Positions 54,468-63,646 of a DNA stretch of 64,000 bases are shown here, one piece after another; within the stretch, counting starts at the first letter, position 1, and each line of letters begins with the position of its first letter. The stretch is from an uncultured Acidimicrobiales bacterium. Lineage in GTDB: Bacteria > Actinomycetota > Acidimicrobiia > Acidimicrobiales > SZUA-35. The notes under the pieces were generated by a model. The model saw only the letters and a list, made by a program, of their open reading frames with translations, had not been told where the DNA came from and did no database searches. Made by a program: the position numbers and the translations under genes. Location of the stretch: NCBI GenBank assembly GCA_938021675.1, contig CALIFY010000038.1, forward strand, positions 1 through 64,000, in the 5' to 3' direction.

Positions 54468-55637
54468 CTAGCTGACGCCATTCTCCTCGCAGAGGTCCTC
54501 GATGCCTTCGCAGAGATCTTCGGCGGAGACAAACCCGTCGGCGACCGGAACCTTGACGTCTTCAATGAAGATTGACTGGACTTCGGCTTGGACGTAGGGA
54601 ATCTCGGCCGACCCGTTGTCGATGGTGGCGTTGGCGGGGAGATCGTCGCCACTCAACAATGCTGCAGCAGCTGCGACCGCGCCGTTTGCTTCCTCCACGA
54701 CCGGCTTGTAGACCGTCATGCATTGCGTGCCTTGGAGAATCGCCCGCAGTCCTTCGACGGTGGCGTCTTGTCCGGTGATTGGCAGGGTCAGACCGCTGTC
54801 GGTCAGGACTGCCTGGGCGGCTAGGGAAAGCCCATCGTTGGCGGCCAGGACCCCGTCGACCTCGCCGTTGACCGCGGTGAGTAACTGCTCAAAGATCACG
54901 CCGGCTTGGGCGTTGTCCCAGTCTGGGACGGCTTCCTCACCGACGGTCTCAAACCCGGCCCCTTCCATCGCGGCTTGGTAACCCTCGCGGAACAGCGTGG
55001 CGTTGTTGTCGGTAGGTGATCCATGGAGTTGGATGATTTTCTTTCCCTCCGTGTCATCTCCGAAGCATTTGATTAGCCCGTTTCCTTGCTCGGTACCGAC
55101 GGCGACGTTGTCGAACGAGACGTACACATCGGCCGCACCGTCGAGCGTCAAGCGGTCGTAGTCGATGTTCTTGACTCCAGCGGCCGCCGCCTTCTCTTGA
55201 ATGGCCGCTCCGGATTCGGAATCCAAGTTCACGATGGCGAGTACGCCAATGCCGTCGGCAATCATCTGATCAGCGATCGTGGCCATGTTGTCCTTATCGC
55301 CTTCTGCGTTTTGAATCAGACACTCGATTCCAGACTCGGCGCAAGCTGCTTCGATAAGCGGACGGTCGAAGGCCTCCCAGCGCGCAGATGATGCCGAGTC
55401 GGGAAGGATGAACCCGACCAGTTGGCCTCCCGATGCAGCTTCGTCTGGTGCATCGGTGTCCTCGCCGGCATCCTCTTCCGGATCTGCCTCAGCATCGTCG
55501 GCGTCATCGACAGCCGCAGAGGTGTCTGCGCTGTCGTCCTCGGTTGAGGTCGAACCGGCATCCTCCGAGGTACAAGCCGCGGCCCCGAACATCAGAGCTA
55601 GAAGCGCAAAGAGCAGCGCCCGTAGATTCCTATTCAT
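54468..55637 (-). CDS. xylF: Xylose-type ABC transporter substrate-binding lipoprotein
   Basis: 389 residues. The lipoprotein signal MNRNLRALLFALLALMFGAAAC (Cys at about 22) is followed by an acidic linker and a periplasmic-binding-protein fold type I domain beginning QLVGFILPDSASSARWEAFD. IADQMIADGIGVLAIVNLD, YDRLTLDGAADVYVSFDN and VLAANDGLS are typical of XylF/ChvE proteins. ATG 55637 has GGGGAGA upstream. It is the first gene of the transporter-xylA operon, next to the regulator. Confidence 0.92.
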   Translation of the reverse strand: MNRNLRALLFALLALMFGAAACTSEDAGSTSTEDDSADTSAAVDDADDAEADPEEDAGEDTDAPDEAASGGQLVGFILPDSASSARWEAFDRPLIEAACAESGIECLIQNAEGDKDNMATIADQMIADGIGVLAIVNLDSESGAAIQEKAAAAGVKNIDYDRLTLDGAADVYVSFDNVAVGTEQGNGLIKCFGDDTEGKKIIQLHGSPTDNNATLFREGYQAAMEGAGFETVGEEAVPDWDNAQAGVIFEQLLTAVNGEVDGVLAANDGLSLAAQAVLTDSGLTLPITGQDATVEGLRAILQGTQCMTVYKPVVEEANGAVAAAAALLSGDDLPANATIDNGSAEIPYVQAEVQSIFIEDVKVPVADGFVSAEDLCEGIEDLCEENGVS

Positions 55638-55675
55638 CTCGTCTCCCCATCTCACCGTCTCATCGACGGTATTCG

Positions 55676-55786
55676 TATGCAACATTGCGCATGCAGCACG
55701 CTTGCATCCTGCACGATCCCCTGTCGCATGTTTGTATGCAATATGAACAAACCTTGACGTACGCCCCCTTCGTTGTCAATGACAAC
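55676..55786. promoter_or_regulatory. Operator and promoter region between xylF and the ROK regulator
   Basis: AT-richer stretch with GTATGCAACATTGCGCATGC (imperfect inverted repeat, 55676-55695) and GTATGCAATATG further on (direct repeat of GTATGCAA). GTTTGT and ACAAAC arms surround the latter. A perfect palindrome GTTGTCA-A-TGACAAC lies at 55772-55786. These are candidate binding sites for the divergent ROK regulator. Confidence 0.55.
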
Positions 55787-55932
55787 TACGTGACACACCA
55801 CCCGATGACCGCCTTAGGCTACTATTTCAGCCGAAGCCAAAACAATGCAGTCCGAACCGTTGTTTGCGTTCGACAATGACAAAAGTGGTGACCGCCGAAG
55901 TGACATCGACCAAAAAACGTGAAGGTTCCGGG

Positions 55933-57114
55933 ATGCGGAACGAATCGCTGCGGAACCAGAACCTGGCAACGATGCTGAGACTTCTCCACCTAGAGGGCCC
56001 TTCGTCGCGAGCCAACCTCGGCCGCCGGACCGGACTGACCAGGAGTGCCATTGGCGGAATGGTCAACGACCTCGCCTCGTTCGGGCTGGTCGAAGAATCG
56101 GCGCCAAACCGCGACGGCACACCGGGGAGGCCATCGCCGATCGTCGAACCCGTCGCCCGACGGAACGTGGTGATCGGCGCAGATTTGATGGTCGACTCGA
56201 TCGGCGTGGCCGTCGTCGGCCTTGGTGGCTCCGTGCTGCACTCGATCCGTCGCGATCGACCAAGAAATCAACAACGTCCCGAAGAGTCGGTCGGGTACGT
56301 CTGTCAGTTGATCCAAAAGCTTCGCAGCGATCTGGATCCAGCTACCCGAATCTTCGGCGTCGGTGTGGCGGTACCTGGCCTCATCGCCAAAGGAACGCAG
56401 CGCGTCCTGCTGGCCCCCAACCTCAAGTGGGAGAACGTTGACATCGAAGGGCTTTTTCGGCCCGCAATCGCCGACCTCCCGCTGTTTGTTGGCAACGATG
56501 CCGACGTCGGGGTCCTGGCCGAAAGCCGCCGTGGTGCAGCCGCCGGAAAGTCACATGTCCTCTACCTCTCCTGCGAAGTCGGGGTCGGCGCAGGTGTTAT
56601 CTCCGGAGGACCTCTTCTCAGCGGGGCCAGAGGCTTTGGCGGCGAGGTTGGTCACCTACCGGTCAACCCCGATGGGCAGCGTTGCGGCTGCGGCGCAGTC
56701 GGTTGCCTTGAAACAGAGATTGGCGAACGGGCCATGCTGCGGCGAGCCGGTTGGCCACCCGATGGCGGCCGACAAGCGGTCGACGAGGTGCTCCAGGCGG
56801 CAGCCAGCGGTTCGTCCGACGTCATCAACGCCCTGCTGGACCACTCCCGATGGCTTTCGATAGGGCTGACCGGACTGATCAACATCTTCGACGTCGAGAT
56901 CGTGGTTCTCGGCGGACTCCTCGGACGACTCTTTCCCTTCATCGGTGATGCCGTCGCCGATGAACTGGCAGTTCGTGTTCTGCCGGCGTTGCGCGACACC
57001 CCCATCGTCCCGTCGGCGATCGGAGAAGACGCAACCCTGATCGGGGCAAGCGAGCTGGTGTGGGACACCGTGTTGAGCGACACGGTTCTCGGCCCGCTCG
57101 GCCGTCAGGCCTAG
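55933..57114 (+). CDS. ROK-family transcriptional repressor (XylR-like)
   Basis: 393 residues. The N-terminal winged helix (about 8-65) contains LATMLRLLHLEGPSSRANLGRRTGLTRSA. The ROK domain has VIGADLMVDSIGVAV, VPGLIAKG, GNDADVGVLAE and GEVGHLPVNPDG. The zinc motif CGCGAVGCLE is complete. ATG 55933 has GAAGG seven bases upstream and gives the usual family N-terminus; the frame extends to TTG 55864 without support. It is divergent from the xylF operon, so xylose-responsive repression is likely. Confidence 0.88.
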   Translation: MRNESLRNQNLATMLRLLHLEGPSSRANLGRRTGLTRSAIGGMVNDLASFGLVEESAPNRDGTPGRPSPIVEPVARRNVVIGADLMVDSIGVAVVGLGGSVLHSIRRDRPRNQQRPEESVGYVCQLIQKLRSDLDPATRIFGVGVAVPGLIAKGTQRVLLAPNLKWENVDIEGLFRPAIADLPLFVGNDADVGVLAESRRGAAAGKSHVLYLSCEVGVGAGVISGGPLLSGARGFGGEVGHLPVNPDGQRCGCGAVGCLETEIGERAMLRRAGWPPDGGRQAVDEVLQAAASGSSDVINALLDHSRWLSIGLTGLINIFDVEIVVLGGLLGRLFPFIGDAVADELAVRVLPALRDTPIVPSAIGEDATLIGASELVWDTVLSDTVLGPLGRQA

Positions 57115-57179
57115 CCCGCCACTATCGCCGACCGAAGCGACACGGCACGTTAGCGGAAACCTTGACGTCTACCGTCGTC

Positions 57180-60100
57180 TCACGCGTTCGGCCCGCTGAG
57201 AGACAACCCGTCCTCGCCGAGCAACACCCGAAGATCGGGCACAAGACCGTTCGACATGTTGACGCAAAACGAGTCGGACAGGCGGATCGACTTCTCAGCG
57301 CTCAACTCGATGTAGACCGGTGAATCACCAGGGTGAGAGGACAGGATGTCCTTGAGCTGACCGATCAAACCATCGGACAATTGATTCGGTCGGATCCGTA
57401 GACGTAACGGTGGGGCCGAGCCGAGCTGATCGGCATCGAGCACTTCGATCGTCTGAGCCATCAGTTTTGCCTGGTCATCACGCCGATCGACCCGAGCTCG
57501 TACGATGACGATCCGGTCATCCTCCAGTAGGTGACCATAATCGGCAAAGGTTCGGGGAAAGACCATGGTCTCGGCCGAGTCGGTCAAATCTTCGAGCACG
57601 AAGACCCCCATGAGGTCTCCCTTGCGAGTCCACTTACGTTGCAAGGCGGTGACCACGCCACCGACCGCCACCATCTGACCTTCTTCGACGTCGGCGAGAC
57701 TTGCTATCGAGTCCTCGGCCTTACGTTTGAGCGCCGCCTCGATCCCCATCAACGGATGATCGGAAACGTATAACCCGAGCATCTCCTTCTCGAACTTCAG
57801 CCGCTGTGCCTTGTCGAACTCATCGGTGCCGATCTTCGGCCTGTCATCGAAGGTCAGCCCATCATCATCGTCGGCACCGGTCTCCATGGCACCGAACAAG
57901 GTCTGGACCCCGATGTCGTGCTGGCGCCGGGCCGCAACCGTCTGGTCGACAATGCCCTCCAACGCCCGCAACAACCCCTTGCGGGGGTGTCCGAGGGAAT
58001 CGAAGGCGCCCGCCTTCACCAGTGACTCCAACGTCCGCTTGTTTAGCACCTGATAGTCGACGCGCTCACAAAAGTCGATAAAACTCTCGTATGGTCCACC
58101 GGCCGTCCGCTCGGAGATAATGAGCTCGACAAGCCCCTCCCCCACATTGCGGACCGCAGAAAGCCCAAAGGGAATAGCGTTGAGCTGGCCACCATCGGGG
58201 TCGGGGATCGAGGTGAAGTCCGTCTCGGACCGGTTGACGTCTGGTACCAGAACGTTGATCCCCGACTGACGACACTCGTTCAGGTAAATCCCGGCCTTAT
58301 CCAAGTTCGATTTGACCGACGTGAGCAGACACGCCAGATACTCGACCGGGTAGTTCGCTTTGAGGTACGCCGTCTGGTAGCTGACGAGTCCGTAGCCATA
58401 GGAATGGCTCTTGTTGAACGCGTAGTCGGCGAACGGTTCCATGGTGTCGAAGAGCTCTTCACCGAGTTCACGGCCGTACCCCTGCTCCTCACACCCGTCG
58501 ACAAAGGTCGAGCGCTCAGCCTGGATTTTCTCTCGGATCTTCTTGCCCATCGCTTTGCGAAGGTTGTCCGCTTGAGCCAGGTCGTATCCGGCGAATCGCT
58601 GGGCGAGTTGCATCAACTCCTCTTGGTAGATACACAGCCCGTAGGTACCACCGAGAATCTCCTGGGCGTCAGGGTGGAACGGTGCCGACTCTTGCCGCCC
58701 GTTTTTTCGGTCGGCATAGTCGTTGTGCATATTGGCCGCCATCGGCCCCGGCCGATACAGCGCGACCAGGGCGGCGACGTCCTCGAACTCGGTCGGGGCC
58801 ATCGAACGCATCAAGGCCCTCATCGGGCCAGACTCCAACTGGAACACCCCGATCGAACGACCCTCTCGCAGCAGCGCGTACGTCTGCTCGTCGTCGAGTG
58901 GAACGTCGTCGATGTCGACCGACTCACCGGTAACCGACTCGATCAGCTCGAGAGTATCGGTAATAACGTCGAGGTTGCGAAGACCGAGGAAGTCCATTTT
59001 GAGGAGTCCAAGGTCTTCCACACCATGCATCTCATACTGGGTAACGACCGGCGCTTCCTCGATGTCCTTGCCAGCCTCCGGCTTCCGCTGGATCGGCAGA
59101 TACGTGGTCAACGGATCTTTGGTGATCACCACCGCCGCGGCATGGATGCCGTCCTGACGGCGAAGACCCTCCAAGCCTCGGGCTACCTGGACCACCGACG
59201 AGACATCATCGTCGGCATCGACCATAGAACGCAGCTCGGCGGCGGCCTTGTATCCGTCAGCGTGCTTCGGCGACTCCTCGAAACAATACTTCAGCGGAGT
59301 GTCGCGACCCATCACCAGCGGCGGCATGGCCTTGGCGATCTTGTCGCCGACGGCGTAGGGGTAACCGAGCACCCGAGCGCCGTCGCGCACCGCAGCCCGA
59401 GCCTTGATCTGAGAAAAGGTCACGATCTGCGCCACGTGATCACGGCCATAGCGTTCGGCCGCGTAGCGGATCATCTCGTCCCGATACCGGGAATCGAAGT
59501 CCATGTCGATGTCTGGCATCGAGACCCGCGACGGGTTGAGGAACCGCTCGAACAGTAGGTCATAGCGGATTGGATCGAGGTCGGTGATCCACAGGCAGTA
59601 CGCCACCGCACATCCGGCCGCCGAACCACGGCCAGGACCGACCCGAATGTTAGCCATCCTGGCGTGGTTGATGAGATCCCACGTAATAAGGAAGTAGGAG
59701 CTGAACCCCATGTTCTTGATTACGTCGAGTTCAAAGACAAGACGGTCGGTGATCGTGTCGTTCAGTGCCGATCCCCAGCGCTTCTTTGCCCCTTCCATGG
59801 TCAGATGGAGGAGATAGTCATCGGCGCCTTCGAACTGCTCGGGTATCGGGAAGTCTGGTAGCTGCGGCTTGCCGAATTCGATTTCAACGTCGCACCGTTC
59901 AGCGATCCACAACGTATTGTCGCAAGCTTCGGGCAACTCAGCCCATTGGCGCCGCATCTCGGCCGCCGTCTTTAGGTAGTGCTGATCTCCATGGAACTTG
60001 AACCGATCGGGATCGCTCATCAACGATCCGGTCTGGACGCACAACAATGCATCGTGGGCTGTGTGATCGTGTTGTTCGGTGTAGTGCGAATCGTTGGTGA

Positions 60101-60749
60101 CCAGGATCGGGGCCCTGATCTTCTTCGCGATCTCCAACAACTTCGGATTCGTGTCGTGCTGGGCCGGTATTCCGTGGTCTTGGATCTCGACGAAGAGGTT
60201 GTCGCGGCCGAAGATGTCCTGGAGCCGGGCCGCCTTCTCCAACGCAGCGGCCTCGTTGCCGTTCAGCAAGGATTGGAGCACGTGGCCGCCGAGACAACCG
60301 GTGGTGGCGATAACGCCTTCGGCGTGATCGGACAATACCTCCCAGTCGACACGAGGCTTGTAGTAGTAGCCCTCCATGAACGCCCGGCTGGCGAGCTGGA
60401 TCAAGTTCTTATAGCCGGTGTTGTTCTCGGCAAGCGTTATCAAGTGGTAGTAGAGCTTCTTGCCGCCGTCGGTGCTGCCACCGGAGTCGTCAAGCCTCCC
60501 TCGACGGCTCGGTCGCTCGTGACGGGAGTCGTCGGCTTGGTAGAGCTCACATCCGATGATGGGCTTGATGTTGTTGCCCTTACATGCCCGGTAGAAGTCG
60601 AGGACTCCGTACATGTTCCCGTGGTCGGTGATGCCGACAGCTGGCTGGCCGTCTGACGCCGCCTTCGCCACAAGTTCGTCGAGGCGCGACGCACCATCGA
60701 GCATCGAGTACTCGGTATGGACGTGCAGGTGGGTGAACGATGAGCTCAA
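57180..60749 (-). CDS. dnaE: DNA polymerase III alpha subunit
   Basis: 1189 residues, DnaE1 size. The PHP domain begins FTHLHVHTEYSMLDGAS and has ITDHGNMYG. The catalytic palm has PDIDMDFDSRYRDEMIRY (two catalytic Asp), and the third Asp lies further on. GPGRGSAAG, GIHAAAVVI and the helix-hairpin-helix and OB-fold (VGGVVTALQRKWTRKGDLMGVFVLED) follow. The start is taken as TTG 60749 (LSSSFTHLHVH) because homologues start here. The open frame continues to 60881 through a duplicated 18-mer. Replicative polymerase. Confidence 0.95.
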   Translation of the reverse strand: MSSSFTHLHVHTEYSMLDGASRLDELVAKAASDGQPAVGITDHGNMYGVLDFYRACKGNNIKPIIGCELYQADDSRHERPSRRGRLDDSGGSTDGGKKLYYHLITLAENNTGYKNLIQLASRAFMEGYYYKPRVDWEVLSDHAEGVIATTGCLGGHVLQSLLNGNEAAALEKAARLQDIFGRDNLFVEIQDHGIPAQHDTNPKLLEIAKKIRAPILVTNDSHYTEQHDHTAHDALLCVQTGSLMSDPDRFKFHGDQHYLKTAAEMRRQWAELPEACDNTLWIAERCDVEIEFGKPQLPDFPIPEQFEGADDYLLHLTMEGAKKRWGSALNDTITDRLVFELDVIKNMGFSSYFLITWDLINHARMANIRVGPGRGSAAGCAVAYCLWITDLDPIRYDLLFERFLNPSRVSMPDIDMDFDSRYRDEMIRYAAERYGRDHVAQIVTFSQIKARAAVRDGARVLGYPYAVGDKIAKAMPPLVMGRDTPLKYCFEESPKHADGYKAAAELRSMVDADDDVSSVVQVARGLEGLRRQDGIHAAAVVITKDPLTTYLPIQRKPEAGKDIEEAPVVTQYEMHGVEDLGLLKMDFLGLRNLDVITDTLELIESVTGESVDIDDVPLDDEQTYALLREGRSIGVFQLESGPMRALMRSMAPTEFEDVAALVALYRPGPMAANMHNDYADRKNGRQESAPFHPDAQEILGGTYGLCIYQEELMQLAQRFAGYDLAQADNLRKAMGKKIREKIQAERSTFVDGCEEQGYGRELGEELFDTMEPFADYAFNKSHSYGYGLVSYQTAYLKANYPVEYLACLLTSVKSNLDKAGIYLNECRQSGINVLVPDVNRSETDFTSIPDPDGGQLNAIPFGLSAVRNVGEGLVELIISERTAGGPYESFIDFCERVDYQVLNKRTLESLVKAGAFDSLGHPRKGLLRALEGIVDQTVAARRQHDIGVQTLFGAMETGADDDDGLTFDDRPKIGTDEFDKAQRLKFEKEMLGLYVSDHPLMGIEAALKRKAEDSIASLADVEEGQMVAVGGVVTALQRKWTRKGDLMGVFVLEDLTDSAETMVFPRTFADYGHLLEDDRIVIVRARVDRRDDQAKLMAQTIEVLDADQLGSAPPLRLRIRPNQLSDGLIGQLKDILSSHPGDSPVYIELSAEKSIRLSDSFCVNMSNGLVPDLRVLLGEDGLSLSGPNA

Positions 60750-60763
60750 CGCCGGATCTCTCT

Positions 60764-60799
60764 TTGCTTTTTGCCACTGCGTTGCTTTTTGCCACTGCG
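60764..60799. repeat. Exact 18-bp direct duplication in the dnaE leader
   Basis: TTGCTTTTTGCCACTGCG occurs twice head to tail (60764-60781, 60782-60799) just upstream of the chosen dnaE start. Because 18 is a multiple of three it keeps the upstream frame open. Confidence 0.9.
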
Positions 60800-60850
60800 T
60801 TGCGGACTCGGCCAGATGGCCACAGCGACCTCTGCGAACATCGATTGATA

Positions 60851-60894
60851 TCCGCAGGCATTCCACAAGCGCTATCCACAAGCTGTGGACAAAT
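60851..60894. promoter_or_regulatory. DnaA-box-like cluster upstream of dnaE
   Basis: CTATCCACA (60874-60882) and, inverted, TGTGGACAA (60886-60894, equal to TTGTCCACA) are separated by 3 nt. Weaker ATATCCGCA (about 60850-60858) and CATTCCACA (60861-60869) precede them. The consensus is TTATCCACA, and TTGTCCACA is a common high-GC variant. Possible DnaA control of dnaE. Confidence 0.45.
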
Positions 60895-61060
60895 CACATA
60901 GCTGTGATTACTACGCCGTCCCGTGATCGTAGCGAGCTACCGGACGCGGGCCAAGCCCCATCGAGGGCCGACTCCCGAATTGCTTCGCGGTCCAGCACAC
61001 CAGAGGCCGCCGTCGGTCAGGGTTGGCTCACCGCGAGTGGTCAGTCGAGACCGGTTCTGG

Positions 61061-61705
61061 TTAGTGGCGAGAGAACTCGTCGAGGAATTCAACCATGGCC
61101 CAACCCCACACGATCAGGCATTGGCCATCGTCGACCATACATGAGTCGAATACCTCATCAATCGAAAGGTCCGTCGTCGACTCACAGTCGAAGACCAGCC
61201 GCTCGCCTTCACCGGTAGACACCATGGCTCGATCATCGAACCTCGTCGCCCCATAACGCTTCGACAACCGTCGACCCCAGGCCCGATCCTCACCGCTGGA
61301 CCTGACCGACGGCCATGGTCGGATATCGGTCAACCGATCCAGCGCGGCGTAGGCCCCAGGATCAGCCGCTCGCAACGACACGATCACGTCCTCATCGGGA
61401 AACGCCATAACGGCCCGGTGGTACTGTTCGGCCATAAGAGCGGTCAGTACCTCCGGTCGAGCTGGAGCCACCGAGCCAAGTCCGATCACCAACGCCGGGG
61501 TTCCGCCGATCCGCTCAAGGGTCGAGAACACGAAACCGACGAGCGAGCCACCGTCGGTTGCTTGGCTTACCAGGACCCATTCCTGAGCCTGCTTGCTTAG
61601 CAGGCCGGCCTCCCACCCGAGCGACGATGCCGTCATATCGGCCATTTCGGCCAGCTCGACATCCTCTAAGGCAACGCAGTCCTTAGTCGTCAATGTGATA
61701 CTCAC
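61061..61705 (-). CDS. GNAT-like protein of unknown function
   Basis: 214 residues from a GTG (61705) with GAGGGGG about 7 nt upstream. The middle part (LVGFVFSTLERIGGTPALVIGLGSVAPARPEVLTALM) has the beta4-like VIGLGSVAP strand and spacing of an N-acetyltransferase. No clear acetyl-CoA Q/RxxGxG/A loop is present. The C-terminal part, after the RPWPSVRSSGEDR stretch, contains LVFDCESTTDL. Function unknown; it shares its strand with bpa. Confidence 0.6.
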   Translation of the reverse strand: MSITLTTKDCVALEDVELAEMADMTASSLGWEAGLLSKQAQEWVLVSQATDGGSLVGFVFSTLERIGGTPALVIGLGSVAPARPEVLTALMAEQYHRAVMAFPDEDVIVSLRAADPGAYAALDRLTDIRPWPSVRSSGEDRAWGRRLSKRYGATRFDDRAMVSTGEGERLVFDCESTTDLSIDEVFDSCMVDDGQCLIVWGWAMVEFLDEFSRH

Positions 61706-61834
61706 CCTAACGCCCCCTCGTCTTGGTGTCGGTCGACCGCCGACTACCGACTCCCCCATTTTTGCAACCTTGGGCGCGATTATCAAACCGGCGGGCGGTC
61801 CGCACCGCCAACCGGGATCAAATCCGGGCGCTTA

Positions 61835-62320
61835 CTACAGGTAAACGCCGCCGCCTTGCTGCTGGAGCTCCTCGCCTGGAGGGAGTCCCTGGGGGCGCTG
61901 GATGCCCTCAAGTTGCTGCCGTGCGGCGGCCTGCTGAGCGAACAGAGTGGCCTGGATCCCGTGGAAGAGACCTTCCAACCAACCCACGAGCTGGGCCTGG
62001 GCCACCCGCAACTCGGGTCCCGACGGAATATCTGCGTCGTCAAACGGCAGGGCGAGACGCTCAAGTTCATCGCGCAGATCGGACGACAACGCGCTCGCCA
62101 ACTCCTCGACCGACGTTTCGTAAATCTCCTTCAGCCGGTCGCGACCGGGCTCATCGAGTTCGGTCGCCCGAACCTCTTCGAGGAGCTGTTTGATCATCGA
62201 ACCGATTCGCATGACCTTGGCTGGCTCCGAGATCATGCCGACCTCTTCGCTTTCTTGCTCACCATCGACCGAGCCCTGCTCGACGATCTCCGGCGTCTCC
62301 GGCGTTGACTGATCAGTCAT
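61835..62320 (-). CDS. bpa: Bacterial proteasome activator
   Basis: 161 residues closely resembling mycobacterial Bpa/PafE (DUF2587). The core EPAKVMRIGSMIKQLLEEVR, then LPFDDADIPSGPELRVAQAQLVGWLEGLFHGIQATLFAQQ, is the four-helix part forming a dodecameric ring. It binds the 20S proteasome through a C-terminal GQYL motif; here the end is GGGVYL, keeping the penultimate Tyr and final Leu. ATG 62320 follows GGAAG. Its presence implies a 20S proteasome in this organism. Confidence 0.93.
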   Translation of the reverse strand: MTDQSTPETPEIVEQGSVDGEQESEEVGMISEPAKVMRIGSMIKQLLEEVRATELDEPGRDRLKEIYETSVEELASALSSDLRDELERLALPFDDADIPSGPELRVAQAQLVGWLEGLFHGIQATLFAQQAAARQQLEGIQRPQGLPPGEELQQQGGGVYL

Positions 62321-62405
62321 GGCTTCCGTTCTGTTGTCTTTCGATTACTGCCTAGGCGGTACCGCACAGACCGAGCGAGGATGACGTTGGCATCCGCTGT
62401 CCAAT

Positions 62406-63521
62406 CTATGCCGTGGCTGTGACGCAGGGTACCCGCATCTCGGCCGATGTGAGCGAGCCATGACGGCCGATGAGATCCATGGGTCCGGTGTCGTCGGGGT
62501 CATCGAAACCAAGCGGATCGAACGGCAGCAGCGCGACGTCGCCAAGTCGAGAACGGACGTCGGCCGAGACGCTCCGACCGAACCATTGCTCATCGAGCAT
62601 TTCATCGCAGCTTCGCACCCAGGCGTGATGACCATGAGACTCGGTAGCGGCGGCGAGAAGATCAGCGCTCGCTCCACCATCGGCGTGGAGCCAACGGAAT
62701 CGGGCCTCGCCGGAGAGCATCGCTGTGTTGGCCAACACGTCGGGGTGAACGTCGACAATCCGATCGCCGCAATCGACCTGACCGTGGTCGGCGGTCACCA
62801 TCAATGTCGTGCCGGTCGGAAGCGCGTCGATCAGATCGGCCACCAGGCGGTCGGTAAAGGCCAACTCGGCTCGATACTCCGACCGAAGGCCGTATTCGTG
62901 GGCCACCTTGTCGACACCGTCGTAGTAGGCGTAGACGGCCGGCTCGCCGGATCTGACGAGGCGGGCCACCTCGTGGACCAACACCGCCGTGGTCCGGTAC
63001 CCGGCCAGCATGCCCCCTCGAAGGTGCGCGTCGGTAAAGCCCGAGCGTCGAAATTCGGATTTCGTCACCATCGGCAAACGGTTACCGAGGAACGGTTCAT
63101 ACGGTTGGACCAAGGTTGGCGGCACGATCGATCGACAATCAGGCCGCTTGTTGGTTCCCCACCTCAAGCAATTGAAAACCTCATCGTCGACGACCATCCG
63201 ATAGCCGATCAACCCGTGCTCTCCCGGTGGCAACGCCGTGGTAATCGATGGCAGAGCAGCGGCGGTTGTCGTCGGTGCAACGGTCGTTATCGGGCCTCCA
63301 TCGAAGGCCGCTAACGTCGGCATCACCTCGGCGTTACTCTGGAGCTGGTCCCAGCCAAGACCATCGAGCACCAGAAGAACCCGCGGCCCCGAATCAAAAG
63401 TTGCGGGCAGCGTCGGCCCCGATGACGCGCCGACGAGAGCCGGCATCAACTCGGTGATGCACCCTCTTCCGAAGGCTGGTTTGATGGGTTGCTCCACGTC
63501 GTGCTCCACTACCACCTGCAC
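62406..63521 (-). CDS. Alkaline-phosphatase-superfamily phosphodiesterase/pyrophosphatase-like protein
   Basis: 371 residues. Metal and nucleophile motifs are LLVLDGLGWDQL, then VAPTTTAAALPSITTALPPGEHGLIGY (Thr nucleophile). AYYDGVDKVAHEYG, VTADHGQVD and IGRHGSL follow, the full set for type I phosphodiesterase/nucleotide pyrophosphatase (DUF-like actinobacterial members). No signal peptide, so cytosolic. GTG 63521 follows GGAGG six bases upstream. It is divergent from an Rrf2 regulator. Confidence 0.88.
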   Translation of the reverse strand: MQVVVEHDVEQPIKPAFGRGCITELMPALVGASSGPTLPATFDSGPRVLLVLDGLGWDQLQSNAEVMPTLAAFDGGPITTVAPTTTAAALPSITTALPPGEHGLIGYRMVVDDEVFNCLRWGTNKRPDCRSIVPPTLVQPYEPFLGNRLPMVTKSEFRRSGFTDAHLRGGMLAGYRTTAVLVHEVARLVRSGEPAVYAYYDGVDKVAHEYGLRSEYRAELAFTDRLVADLIDALPTGTTLMVTADHGQVDCGDRIVDVHPDVLANTAMLSGEARFRWLHADGGASADLLAAATESHGHHAWVRSCDEMLDEQWFGRSVSADVRSRLGDVALLPFDPLGFDDPDDTGPMDLIGRHGSLTSAEMRVPCVTATA

Positions 63522-63633
63522 CGGTTACCTCCCTCACGGGTCAGTCGATGCGCGCCTGACAATGTACGGCGTGATCGGGGCTTTGCCGACCAGCGACGTT
63601 TTTACAGTCGAAACTTCCCGCTCGACCACACGC

Positions 63634-63639
63634 TACGGT
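63634..63639 (+). promoter_or_regulatory. -10 element for the leaderless Rrf2 gene
   Basis: TACGGT ends 7 nt before the GTG at 63647, exactly as before menG. Confidence 0.4.
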
Positions 63640-63646
63640 AGGCGCA

